From contig SADC01000466.1 of NCBI GenBank assembly GCA_004194705.1, positions 1 through 64,000 of the forward strand: DNA of 64,000 bases. The letters are read 5' to 3'. Below the pieces are notes generated by a model. It was given only the letters and a program-made list of their open reading frames with translations, did not search any database and was not told where the DNA came from. The stretch's first letter is position 1. Every line of letters begins with the position of its first letter. The stretch comes from Ditylenchus dipsaci (lineage: Eukaryota > Nematoda > Chromadorea > Rhabditida > Anguinidae). Shown piece after piece: positions 1-10,135 of the stretch. The position numbers were made by a program, and so were the translations under genes.

Positions 1-960
1 AAACTTGTGCGGAATTAAAAGGTGGATTAATATCATCAATATGGGAGTTCTATTTTTTTATATGGCTGATATTGTTGCTACAAAATAAGTGGTAATTCAC
101 TTCAGAGAAGTGCCTCAAATTGGTTGAAAAAATAATTTCAAATATATACGATTTTGAATGAAAGGGTGAAGTCTTCGATCTAATACAATTAAACCTCGAC
201 ATAACGACACCCCAGGGTCTATCCACTAATTGAAGATTGGAAAGTGGAAAATGGAAAGTATTTTTCTGTCTCACTAATATTTTGGAAAATGGAAAATTTC
301 CACGAAAAATTTTCTCTTCTGTCTCACTGTTGAAAATTGGAAAAATGGAAAGTGGAAAATTGAAAATTTTCCATGGAAAATTGATGACTAAGGTCTACGG
401 TCTACGAAATTTTTGGAAAATTGGAATTTTTTTAAAGTACAACAGAAAATCATCCTATCTTACCTAAAATCATGCGCTGAACACAGTTTGTTAATACCAA
501 AATAGTGATTTACTAGCCAGAACACCTATAATAGGGTAGATACTTATTTCGAGAGGGCATCTGCCTCCAAATCCCGAAAATATCAGTTTTTTTTACACGG
601 GATTGCAAACCATGATTTCTCACCAAAATTTTACGCTGAACATGGTTGACAATACCAAAACTGTAATTTTGGTGACACAAACTATGAAACCTAGGATAGG
701 TACCCATGGGTCAGGTGATATCCAGCTGGATGGCCTAAAAATGAAATTTTAGTCAATTTTTGGCTCTATCCCAGTATACGGGGCCACATTTTGCCTTGGT
801 CCCCCTGTTGATTTTGATCAGTTTTCCTTGGTACCCCCTGTTGTTTTCCCCACCATTGTATTGGCGTTTTTCGGTTTTAGTTATCCGGTTGTTTCCAATT
901 TTCTGTTCCTAATTTGAATTGTTTTTTCCAGTCTTCGTATCTGTTTTAATAAGTTATTCT
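1..960. other. AT-rich intergenic DNA, no gene seen
   Basis: No coding signal is visible. Positions about 232-425 are a purine-rich run built from variants of GGAAAATGGAAA. A truncated Tigger-like terminus (CCTCGACATAACGACACC) lies near 192-210. The rest is unremarkable. Confidence 0.5.
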
Positions 961-2277
961 TGTACAAACAACAGGGACACGGACGTTTCGCTGTAAAACC
1001 GTTTCCCTGTAAGGCCGTTTCCCTGTAAGCCGTTTCCCTGTAAGCCGTTTACCTGTAAGCCGTTCCCTGTACAGTCAAATCTCGATTTAACGTACCCCCG
1101 GGACCGGCCCTAGGGGTACGTTAAATCGAGGGGTACGTTATATCGGGGGTAAATTTGACGGAGTTTATTATTGGAGGGACCGACCTAGGGGTACGTTAAA
1201 TCGAAGGGTACGTTAAATTGGGGGTACGTTAAATCGACTCGACTGTAAGCCGTTTCCCTGTAAGGAACAACAAGGAACTGCAGCGTGTAGGAAAATTTTT
1301 TTAGACTCAACTTTTGATGAGGGATCGAACTATATCTGAAATAATACCCCTTTGGGTATCCAAATGGTAGTAGGGAAGTATTATTACCCAGAAAGTAGCA
1401 CTCAGATCATAGTGGGGTGAGATCAAGAGGTATCTATGTGATGGTGCAGTGTCGAGGTCCACAGGTAGTGGGGCCTAATTGTTAGTACTTGTTGGTACTA
1501 GTTGATGGCACCCACATGGTGGTACCTAGTTAGTTGAACTTAGATAATGATACTTACGGCCGCAACTTTCGCCACAACCGCCGACCCCCCTCCCCCCCGT
1601 GACGGGTAAAATTAATACATTGAGGTCGTACTCGAGCGTAAAAGTTGAAGCGCACCCCACTGCAAAGAGTATGAGTTCTCTTGCCGTAAAACAGGGCGGT
1701 GCATATTCAGAAACCCCAATTCCTTGCACTGTGGAGTGTGCTGGTCTTTCGACGCGAAGCGCGAAATACGCGCTCCGCATTTATACAAAAAAGCTACAAT
1801 AATAAGCGCAACTTACCCAACTCACCCTCTCTTAATACTCTTTGGAGGGGGGATGCACTTCATATAGTGTCGTACTCGAGTCATTCGCATGGTGATACCA
1901 GTTGATTGTGTTATTCAGGTGGTGGTACGGAGGATTTAGTATAATAGACCTTTTTAATGCGCATAAGATTATTTGATAAGGTGTATCAGACTGTATTGGC
2001 AGGCGGATCACTACTTGGGTGGTACCTAAGCACCTCAATACCACCACAACCAGTACTTTCACGTACTTCCTTCGCTTTCCTTTCAGGCGTTGCATGTTAC
2101 AACTGAAAATTACATGAAAACGTGAAAAATGAAGCGCGGATTAAAATAAATTGAAGTCGCGTTCTATTTTACGAGAAACTTTTTTTACAGGGAAACGTCC
2201 CTTACAGGGAAACGGCCTACAGGGAAACGGCTTACAGGGAAACGGCTTTACAGGGAAACGGTTTACAGGGAAACGTC
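961..2277. mobile_element. Element with inverted arrays of a CCGTTTCCCTGTAAG unit
   Basis: Several copies of a ~15 bp unit (CCGTTTCCCTGTAAG) run from about 985 to 1265, and the same unit occurs in inverse orientation at 2186-2275. The ends can be aligned as GGGACACGGACGTTTC and, reversed, GGGTACGCGACGTTTC. I found no target-site duplication. The interior holds no recognisable protein. The left array is interrupted by a separate small element (1072-1245). The architecture matches the MULE-like elements described further on, but without a duplication the class is inferred. Confidence 0.6.
1072..1245. mobile_element. Tigger/pogo-like MITE inside the left array
   Basis: A 174 bp element starts CAGTCAAATCTCGATTTAAC and ends in the inverse GTTAAATCGACTCGACTG, flanked by TA on both sides. 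The flanking array reads straight through (CCCTG-TA ... TA-AGCCG), so TA is the duplicated target. CAGT...CTCGAT(T/A)TAACG ends with TA targets are typical of pogo/Tigger-type nonautonomous elements. Confidence 0.75.
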
Positions 2278-2315
2278 GCGTACCCATTTAATTTATACTT
2301 TACGCTAAAAAGGTG

Positions 2316-2636
2316 TACCGTAAAACCTCTATTAATAGACCGGGTCTATTATTTTTTCAACCCCCCTCCGAGGGGGTCTATTATTAGAGGGGGGTTTAAT
2401 AATAGAGGGGGGTCTATTATTTTCCAACCCTTCGAAAATCGGGAAAATTTAAAGTCGATCTCAAAATTTTTGGGTGAAAATTAAAAACCTAAAAAGTGGA
2501 ATCGGTAGAGCTCGTGAGAGTTAAGAAAACGTGAAAAACAGATTTGCAAAATATTTACTCTGCGCCGAGTTACAGACCCTCAAAGTCGAGGGGGTCTATT
2601 AATAGAGGGGGGTCTATTAATAGAGGTTTTACGGTA
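2316..2636. mobile_element. TACCGTA-family MITE
   Basis: Inverted termini TACCGTAAAACCTCTATTAA enclose 321 bp with internal TCTATTATTAGAGGGGGG repeats. This family recurs at 5197-5429, 14187-14420, 40389-40655, 55461-55604 and, truncated, at about 28570-28809. TA is the likely target. It lies in the 3' flank of the histone H1 gene. Confidence 0.75.
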
Positions 2637-2699
2637 AGCTCACCAAACCAGCAGTCCCGTGATCTATTATTCCCAAGAAATAAGGCTGACAACAAACTT

Positions 2700-2705
2700 T
2701 TTATT
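2700..2705 (-). terminator. Poly(A) signal of histone H1
   Basis: AATAAA on the minus strand, 110 bp downstream of the H1 stop. I saw no canonical histone 3' stem-loop between the two. Confidence 0.6.
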
Positions 2706-2814
2706 GACGAGAGTAAATCAACCCCGAACGGGCTTTTGGGTTAACAAAACAAAGTAAACTGAACTGTGGCACAAATTGATAATATTAACGAGAAGCATGC
2801 TGTACTGGAATCGC

Positions 2815-3554
2815 CTATTCCTTCTTAGCGAAAGCCTTCTTCGGAGCAGAACCCTTAGACTTAGCAGGCTTCGCAGCAGCAGTCTTCGACTTCGGAACTT
2901 TGGCAGGCGACGCAGACTTGCTCTTCGACTTGGCGGGCCCTGTTTTCTTGGCAATCTTCTTGGCAGCAGCTTCAGCACCTTTCTTTCCCTTGGAGTTTGG
3001 AGATTGGGCCTTCTTAGCCGCAGACTTGGCGGGCGACTTGTCTTTGTTAGCGGGCGACTTGGCTTTCTTAGCTTGCTTAGCGGGCGACTTAACTTTCTTT
3101 GGCGGCGGAGCGTCATCAGAGGCCTGGGCAATCAGGCGATTACATTTAACTGCACATAAGATTTGATGTCAAGTGACTCACCTCACTAGTTACAGACTTG
3201 GAGCGCTTCTTCGAAGACGTAGCAAGGCGGAAAGAGCCAGTAGCACCAACGCCATGGATCTGCACGAGCAACTTGTCTTCAACCCCTTTCTTCAAAGCAT
3301 TGTTGATGTGAGTCTTGACCTGAAAAGGACGCACGTGGAACAGGAAAAACAGTTTAAGGGAAAACGAACGTTTGAAGCGACATCGAAGTTCTCGGTGACA
3401 TACTTGGTGATCGCTTGATTGCTGGACCCTTTCTTGCCACCCTCTAGACTCTCGATAGCGGTAACCACCATGTCGATGTATTTCGGATGAGCGTGCGTGG
3501 AGCCTTGCGCTTAACCGGAGAACCAGATGTTTCCTTTGAGACAGCGACAGCCAT
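2815..3554 (-). CDS. Histone H1 (linker histone), three exons, one frame break
   Basis: This is a linker histone, which binds nucleosomes and linker DNA in the nucleus. Exon 1 is 3554-3370, exon 2 is 3319-3182 and exon 3 is 3123-2815, with introns of 50 and 58 bp. The translation shows a winged-helix (H15) domain with HPKYIDMVVTAIESL, GSSNQAITKYV and GVGATGSFRLA. A Lys/Ala/Pro tail follows with repeated KSPAK motifs and ends FAKKE. The start MAVAVSKETSGSPVKRKAPR is in a different frame from HPKY. One base appears to be missing between about 3490 and 3510, and the HPKY frame meets a stop just upstream. Everything else is intact, so I favour a sequence error over a pseudogene. An AATAAA signal (2705-2700) lies about 110 bp after the stop, as in polyadenylated replacement-type H1 genes. 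Confidence 0.9.
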
Positions 3555-3901
3555 TTTTCTTTTTTGAGAGATGAAAATTTCAGAGCTATAATGAAACGCG
3601 CTTAAAAGTCAAGCTTTTGCATAATGGCTCTATCACAATTGAAGGTGTAAATGTAAATGTAAGTGTAAGTGTAAATGTTTTTGGTATTGTGAAGACACCT
3701 TACATTTACACTTACACTTACATTTACACTTACACTTACCCCTTCACAATACAAATGTAAATGTAAATGCAAATATTTTACTTATTAATTTTTATTGCTA
3801 AAATCCTGCTTATTTATCAACAAATATATATTTTTTGAATTTTAACTGCTAGTAGTGGAAAGTTTTCAATTAATGATATTCTTAATCAAACTTCAATCAA
3901 A

Positions 3902-4780
3902 TCATATTTTCTTGGAAATCCACACTACCGGCACCATTAAAAAATTCAACAAGCTTCTTGCGAATTTCCTTGCACTACGGCTCCCTCGTTCTCTATTTTC
4001 AGTCACTGTTATACCAGGCCAAGCTCTGAAGGCTGCCACTACTCTGTCAAGCACAATTTCCTCCTCCATATTCTCTCTTAAAAAGTTGTGCAAAACACAG
4101 ATTGCTTAAAAAGTTCAGTAAGAGTTTTTAGTGCGCTAATTTGCTAGCCATGATGTTGTCAAATATTGAAAGTTATTTTAAAAATCACGCTTTTTTGACT
4201 TCACAGGCCAAAATGGGTCATACAGGGTGTGTCAACAAACGCGGACACCTTTGAATTCTATTCGGTTCAAGCTTCACTTATTTATTTGTTTTTTCGTTGT
4301 CGATTAAGTTTGTTTATTTTTTGTATGAATTATAATGTAACAGGGATGGATGGTTGAAGCCTTACTTCAAAAGGTCAGCCTCAAGTGCGAGCATTCGCAT
4401 ATGGAAGCAACCACTTAATGAGTTAGGCCTGGGCAGCTACCCACGTTGATCTCATGGTCAGAAAGCTGGACCTAGGCTTACGGCAGAAGGAGAAGAAAAA
4501 AATGAATTTCAGACGGTGCGCGGAGGCCCGTGACAAAAATTTTAAAAAGTGTCCGCATTTTTTGACACACCCCGTAGAGGTAGGAATTATATTTTTGTTT
4601 TTAAAAGTAGGAATTTTGATGTGGCTGTTGGGCAGAAGTTTAGCTGGAGGAAGGTTGAGAGAGCCATCTTCTATAGCTGTCTTAAAAGCAGAAACACCAT
4701 AGATTCCGGCATCACTCTCATGTCCATAACTGCCCACATCGGCATAAATAATTTTATAGTAAAAATCCATATTTGTTAAA
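3902..4780 (-). pseudogene. PIF/Harbinger transposase remnant
   Basis: The element's minus strand encodes two blocks of a DDE_Tnp_4-type transposase. The first, about 4770-4620, reads FYYKIIYADVGSYGHESDAG and continues with GSLNLPPAKLLPNS, the region around a catalytic Asp. The second, about 4110-3902, contains KAICVLHNFLREN and a charged C-terminal stretch, as at the end of Harbinger transposases. The middle, which should hold the remaining acidic residues, is replaced by a 352 bp MITE and decayed sequence. The gene cannot make an active enzyme as shown. The accessory Myb-like protein of this superfamily was not seen. Confidence 0.8.
4223..4574. mobile_element. Mariner-type MITE nested in the Harbinger element
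   Basis: The ends are CAGGGTGTGTCAACAAACGC and, on the other strand, CGGGGTGTGTCAAAAAATGC. TA lies at 4221-4222 and 4575-4576. The insertion splits the transposase remnant, so it is younger than the host element. Confidence 0.75.
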
Positions 4781-5196
4781 AAAAAACACATATTTAGCAA
4801 TAAAAACGAAAATAAGTGAAAACTTTGCATTTACACTTACATTGGTATTGTGAAACCGTAAGTGTAAATGTAAGTGTAAGTGTAAATGTTTTTGGTATTG
4901 TGAAGACACCTTACATTTACACTTACATTTACACTTACACTTACATTTACACTTTCAATTGTGATAGAGCCATAAAAGTTACATTATTTAAAAATCTAAT
5001 TTTAACACTTTATATGGTTGTGGACACGAGTCACATTATGAGGCTCACATCACGTGATATACACACAGAGTTCTAGAAAAATGTTGTATTCACTCGTGAT
5101 GCTATCATTTCTGCGAGCTTTAAATTTTTTTCTCAGCATCATCTCGCAAAAAACAATCGAGCGACCAAGCAAAACTGGACATTTTGGAAGGTAAGT

Positions 5197-5429
5197 TACC
5201 GCATTTCCTCTATTAAACGGGCCCCTCGACTTTGAAGACTTATATGTCAGCCCAGAGTGAATATCTTCCCAATCTGTTTATTGTGTTTTTAGCTCCCACG
5301 AGCTCTACCGATTCTGCTTTTCAGATTTTGGTTGAACACCCAAAATCTCGAGTTCGACCTCAAAATTTTCCAATTTTCGAGAGGTTGAAAAATAAACGGG
5401 CCGGCCTGTTTAATAGATAAAATACGGTA
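5197..5429. mobile_element. TACCGTA-family MITE
   Basis: Ends TACCGCATTTCCTCTATTAA and GTTTAATAGATAAAATACGGTA. The interior shares the GAGCTCTACCGATTCTGC and AAATCTCGAGTTCGA blocks found in the other family members. Confidence 0.7.
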
Positions 5430-5439
5430 CGCCACCTTA

Positions 5440-5835
5440 GTTACGTGATGTAACTAGCGTGTTCGTTAAGCTCCGGCGTAACACGTAACAAATTCTGTTA
5501 CGCTACTCGTGTTGCGCGACTCTGTTACGCGTAACACCTTGTTTTAGTCACGTGACAGACCCTCGTAATAAAAGTCACGTAACAGCGATTTTCGATGTTA
5601 CGCGTAACATTTTGCGTGTTACGCGTAACAAAATAGCGTGTTACGAGACTTGGTTACATGACTCGAAAGTAGCGTTACGCGTGGCAGACATGCTTGACAC
5701 GAGTCGCGTAACAAATTATGTTACTTGACTAGTGTTACGCCACTCGTGTTACGCGACTCAAAAACAGTGTTACGCTTAACACTAGTCAAATTGTGTTACG
5801 CGGGTCGTGTTACGCCGGAGGAGAGTGAGGGGAGC
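5440..5835. repeat. GTGTTACGCG array with inverted ends
   Basis: The stretch is dominated by GTGTTACGCG, in both orientations. CTCCGGCGTAACACG near 5470 faces CGTGTTACGCCGGAG near 5805. The pattern resembles the other inverted-array elements, but I saw no target duplication. No gene is present. Confidence 0.55.
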
Positions 5836-5997
5836 TTTAGAAAACAGCAATGGTTAACATGCATAAAACTAGAAATGCTCTTGGCGATTTCCTTTTCTTT
5901 CCAGGACCTTTAACTTTTGAAATTGTATTTTACTTTTTACAAGCCAAAGTGTACTTTTGGTGCTATTTTGGCGTATTGAAGCGTTTTCAGGGAGATC

Positions 5998-6417
5998 GGA
6001 CATTTTTCCGTTGGACATTTTTCCGTCAAAATTGTTCGGCGGTCATTTTTTGGCTGTACTTTTTTTCTTGATTGAGAAAAATGATTCTCTTAGTACGGTT
6101 TGTAGCTAAGATTCAGGGCTTCAAAATGAGGTATTAACAATTAATGTCTGATTGCAAAATTTGGATAAAAATGTCCAATCTGACACTAAAAAGGGAGTTG
6201 GACATTTTTCCGTCGAAATTGGAGACACAGTGTCAGACTGGGCATTTTATCCAAAATTTTGCAATTGAACGTGATTGTTGATAGCTCATTTTGAAGCCCT
6301 GGACCTAAGCTACAAAATGGTACTAACAGAATTCGTTTTTTCAATCACGAAAAAAATTACAGCCAAATAATGACCACGGAAAAATTTCGACGGAAAAATG
6401 TCCAACGAAAAATGTCC
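5998..6417. mobile_element. Element with inverted GGACATTTTTCCGTT arrays
   Basis: The left end carries tandem GGACATTTTTCCGT units at 5998-6027. The right end carries the inverse units ACGGAAAAATGTCC and ACGAAAAATGTCC at about 6388-6417. Further copies of CGGACATT or its complement lie inside. There is no clear target duplication and no gene. Confidence 0.6.
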
Positions 6418-6464
6418 TAAACAATTTTTAGCGTATTTATTGACCCTGCAGTTTGAGATATATA

Positions 6465-6935
6465 CAGGGTTCTCATCTCGAAATTTCGAAATAAAAACAT
6501 GTGGTCAAATAAAGTAGAATTTAGTCTTTTTTTTCGGCAAAAGGTGCGATTTTATCCAGTGATTGCTTAATTTTGAGCACCGAATATTAGGGTTGTCGAG
6601 CCTTCGAAATTTTCGAGCCTTCGTCTCGAAAATTTCAAGCCTTCGGCTCGACTCGAAGCTCAAAAAAATTTTTGGGCAGCTTTGCTGCCCCAAATAAGTG
6701 TCGCTGAGCCGTCAAATTTTTTCGAGCCTTCGGCTCGAAGCTCGAAAGTTTCGAGCCTTCGGCTCGGCTCGAAGTTCGAAAAAAATCGAACTTTCGGCTC
6801 GAAAGTTCGATTTCGAGCCTTCGGCTCGACAACCCTACCGAATATAAAGATTTTGACCTGAAATTTCATAATTCTCAAGATTTGTGGTTCTAAATAAAGC
6901 AAAAACCTTCAAATAAAGTACAAATGAGAACCCTG
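6465..6935. mobile_element. TA-flanked MITE shared by both duplication arms
   Basis: The ends CAGGGTTCTCATCT and AAATGAGAACCCTG are flanked by TA. The same element sits at the equivalent place in the other arm (about 32922-33136), so it was inserted before the duplication. It is itself interrupted by 6588-6837. Confidence 0.75.
6588..6837. mobile_element. hAT-like nonautonomous element with CGAGCCTTCGGCTCG units
   Basis: TIR TAGGGTTGTCGAGCC, 8-bp target duplication CCGAATAT (6580-6587 and 6838-6845). The interior consists of palindromic GAGCCTTCGGCTCGA repeats. The other arm of the duplication lacks it and shows the uninterrupted site. 8-bp duplications and TAGGG-type ends fit the hAT superfamily. 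Confidence 0.8.
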
Positions 6936-7428
6936 TATATATAAAAATACAAAGTGTTTTTTCTTTCAAAGCTCAAATTTGTGACAATTTATGAAGAGTA
7001 AAAAAATGAAGCTGCCGGGGGCTCTAATAGGGTAAATACGGTTTTCACGGCACATAAGACGTTTTCCAAATTAATTAATTGTGGTATTTTCGGAAAACGT
7101 CTTAACACAACCAGTTGACCAAATTGAATTTATTTATTGCTAAAATCTTTGTCAAAAAGATCTATTTCTAAGTAATACTAATCCCATAAAAACGAGTTTT
7201 TTTTTCGACATTATAGTTCCATATATTCTTTTCCCCGTACTGTTGTTTTTGGCTTGTGCTTAGACGCAGCAGTTCGTCAAAACAGCTCAAATATATTTCC
7301 TGATGTAAAAAAAAGTGTCACACTCGTTTTTTCTCTAGACAAAATTCGAAAAAAGTATTCCTGGTCTATCTGTTCTTTTTCAAAAATATACTGGCCGATT
7401 TAACTAGGATTAAAGAAAGTTAAAGAAA

Positions 7429-8052
7429 GGATAATATTTTTTTCTTACCGCAAAACACGTGAAAATTACCGCAAATCATTTTTTTATTACCACAATTTGA
7501 TTTTCCCGCAAAATACTTTTTTCTTACCGCAAAATACTTTTTCTTACCGCGGAATAACTCGGATCCCTCAGAATCCCACCCCGGAATGGCCAGAAGCCCC
7601 TGAAAGTTGGTTTTTCGGGGTTTACTAAACTTTTGAGAAAAATCGATTGAGCGGATCAGATTTCGGGTCCGATGGGCTTAATCGCTCAGAATTCCAGGTT
7701 TATGGTGGTTTCGAGTGGTTCAGGGTGGAGTTGTGAGCGATTGAGCCGATCGGACCCGAAATCCGATCCGCTCAATCGAATTTTCGCAAAAAGTCTACCC
7801 CCCCTTTAGTAAACCCCGAAAAAACCAACTTTCAGGGGCTTCTGGCCATTCTGAGGGATCCAAGTTGTTTCCTGACTGAAAAATTCAAATTCCCGCAAAA
7901 TTTTGACTAAAAACGACGAGAAAATTTTTTGCGGTAAGAAAAAGTATTTTGCGGTAATAAAAAAGTATTTTGCGGGAAAATCAAATTGCGGTAATAAAAA
8001 AATGATTTGCGGTAATTTTCAAGTGTTTTGCGGTAAGAAGAAAGTACTATCC
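7429..8052. mobile_element. MULE-like element with tandem-repeat TIRs
   Basis: A 9-bp duplication TTAAAGAAA (7420-7428, 8053-8061) flanks ends GGATAATATTTTTTTCTTAC and GGATAGTACTTTCTTCTTAC. Each end runs into tandem TTACCGCAAAA units (to about 7558, and from about 7915). The centre holds a further inverted repeat, 7559-7864, with ends CGGATCCCTCAGAAT. The empty site survives in the inverted copy near 32070. It carries no gene. Confidence 0.85.
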
Positions 8053-8132
8053 TTAAAGAAAACTATTAGTTTAGTGAACAAATAACCAGCTACAAAATTT
8101 ATTTTCCAATTTTCCTATTTTTTTGAAAAATT

Positions 8133-8606
8133 CTAAGTGGAAATAATTACTTTAATTTCCTGCAGCTCGCCTTCCAATTGTTTAACAAATTCAGTGCTGG
8201 CTGAAGTCAATAACTTTGCCGAAGATCCGAAAAACCTGCGAGTATATATCAAAACCATTTAGCAAACAAATATTGAAGCGCAGAATCATCTTTATTGCAA
8301 ATCAACACACCAGATAATCTTAAGAAAATAAAGAAGGAATTATTGATGGAAAGACAAAAGACAAAACGTGGTTGAAACCACCACTCCTGGCAGACAAATG
8401 GATAGGATGTTTTTTCCTTCCAATTTCTTGGTCCTTTTTAACTATCATACAACTTTACAGACATATGTCACATGATTATTGTCATTTACATAATAGGTCT
8501 CAAAATTAATTGAAGATGCAGATCCCCGTTGGCTAATAAAGGAGCATTTTCGGCCAAAATGTCGTTGACTTCCAATTTATTCTGCAGTTCCAATTCAGCG
8601 CTATAT
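8133..8606 (-). pseudogene. Duplicated two-exon gene fragment, unrecognised
   Basis: In the minus direction, an acceptor TTGCAG at 8608 opens an exon encoding YSAELELQNKLEVNDILAEN and then APLLANGDLHLQL. A second acceptor, CTCGCAG, leads to an exon from 8235 encoding FGSSAKLLTSASTEFVKQLE and ending GELQEIKVIIST with a stop at 8133. The copy at 31535-31995 encodes nearly the same two blocks, but has GGG where this copy has GGGG, which brings an early stop there. Conservation of both reading frames suggests a once functional C-terminal gene part. I do not recognise the protein. Confidence 0.5.
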
Positions 8607-8978
8607 CTGCAACAAAATAGGATTCCTGTGGGTTAAAATTTTCAGCTCTAAATAATTTTGCCTCACTGAAAAAAAATGATGTCGAGAGATGTTTATGATA
8701 AAAAACATCGAAATCGGCGCTCTCGGATTTTTTTTTAAAAGGACATTTGGGGAAAACGTACATTTTAGAGAGCCATAATTTTTAAAACATAATTTTTTAA
8801 AAGGAGGGCTGAAAAAAAAGAAACAAAAAAGAGAAGATACCTAAGGCCAGAGCGAGCTTCACAAGAGAAATCCCGTTATCAGTAACAAAACCGAGGGGAG
8901 GGCTGAACCGAGGGCTTGTAAGACATTTGTGTGTAAAAAGTGCAAAAAAAAAGCGAACACAGGTAAAAAACAACAATA

Positions 8979-9495
8979 CAGCCAACCCTCGATTTAACGA
9001 CACCCCTGGAGACTGACCTATGGTGTCGTTAAATCGGGGTGTTGTTAAATCGAAAGTACTTAAGAAAACATTTTGTAGAGTGTCTTTAAATTGAAGGCAC
9101 GAAAAATTATAATTGCAATTTTTATACAATTTGATTAATAATCGACGGTTTATACAGCTAAAACTAGCAAGTGATTATAACAAACAATTTTAACGGTCAG
9201 ACGGAAAAAGAAATTGATTTCCGGTTGCATTTGTCTCTTACTGCATTTTTTCGTAAAGGTAGTCATCTATTGCGTCGCTGTGGTGAAGAATGACAGGATC
9301 CACACAATCCTATCAAACCTCTCCATTAAGAAACCGCCACCCTCACACCTGAAAAGCTCGCTAATCCAATGCTTGACTTTGCTCAAGATGGTAATAAACT
9401 CTCTCGGAAAAGCACCCTTATTGGGTGCTTTTAAATCGAGTGTATTTTCTATTACTGGGGCCATCTCTGGGTGTCGTTAAATCAAGAGTTGACTG
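8979..9495. mobile_element. Tigger/pogo-like MITE
   Basis: It starts CAGCCAACCCTCGATTTAAC and ends GTTAAATCAAGAGTTGACTG, with TA on both sides. The 517 bp between contain no recognisable transposase. Confidence 0.75.
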
Positions 9496-9497
9496 TA

Positions 9498-10035
9498 GTC
9501 ACAAAATTTATGTGGCCACCGAGTCAAAAACATCTGAAATTAAGCCGGAAAAGTTTTTCCCTTTTATACGGGCCAGGAACAATCGGCAACGAGAAAAATA
9601 ATCCGTGTCGGATCATGCGATCACAAAAACATTTCCAAAGAGTAATATTCAGGACTAACATAAATCCCAACCATGCAGATGAGAATAAGGGAGGCTAGAT
9701 ATGTTCGAAGAAATATGAGGTGGTTAGAAACACGTAATGAATAACTTCATAAAAAAATTTTGGAAAAACATATTTAGTTTTGCGAAAAAAAAACAACAAG
9801 GATACCAAGGCACTTATTGCCGATTAAAATATTGCTGAAATGATAACGCAGCAAAATTATGTCACGATGAAGTTGTGGCTGGAAAGAAATCGCGGTGCGA
9901 GGAGATATCCATATTCACGTCAAAAAAGGCATGTAGAGTTGAAAAACCTGTTAAAACCACCGCCAACGTACAAAAAGCCAAGCTGGTTTCTAAAGAGGAT
10001 TAACGCCACCAAAACAAACATTTAGAATCCAATGA
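9498..10035. other. No confident gene
   Basis: An open stretch 9840-10022 (plus) would encode a 60-residue basic peptide starting MITQQNYVTMKLW. I recognise no domain and see no splice support, so it is not called as a gene. Confidence 0.4.
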
Positions 10036-10041
10036 TTTATT
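10036..10041 (-). terminator. Poly(A) signal of the dUTPase-like gene
   Basis: AATAAA on the minus strand, 95 bp after the stop of the 10136-11031 gene. Confidence 0.55.
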
Positions 10042-10135
10042 CTAATTGAAAAACACGAGTCAAAAAGGCACGTAGGCCAACAGTCAAAAATAGAGGTGTG
10101 TAGAGAAAGAAAACATTTAGATACTGACGGCCTGT

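Larger units (their letters stand above)
3625..4972. mobile_element. PIF/Harbinger element with TAA target duplication
   Basis: Perfect terminal inverted repeats TGGCTCTATCACAATTGAA are flanked by TAA at 3622-3624 and 4973-4975. This is the 3-bp target expected of PIF/Harbinger elements. Inside each end lies an array of TGTAAATG/TGTAAGTG units (about 3645-3760 and 4827-4955). The interior has transposase remnants on the minus strand and a nested MITE (4223-4574). Its left end is 71 bp upstream of the histone H1 ATG. Confidence 0.88.
6440..8780. repeat. Left arm of a large inverted duplication
   Basis: This segment matches the reverse complement of 31405-33160. Shared landmarks are GAGATATATACAGGGTTCTCA, the CAGCTCAAATATATTTCCTG block, GTAGCTGGTTA, and the two exons described at 8133-8606. 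The arms differ by private insertions: this one carries 6588-6837 and 7429-8052, and the other carries 32323-32795. Divergence plus independent insertions show an old duplication rather than an assembly artefact. Confidence 0.85.

Noticed and set aside
2600..2814. Histone 3' stem-loop downstream of H1
   Set aside because: A weak hairpin around GCCCGTTCGGG exists, but it does not match the conserved histone stem-loop, and an AATAAA follows.
2718..3166. Arg/Leu-rich open frames overlapping the histone H1 tail on both strands
   Set aside because: Shadow frames of the Lys/Ala/Ser-rich H1 exon 3. The H1 reading has splice sites and the conserved globular domain.
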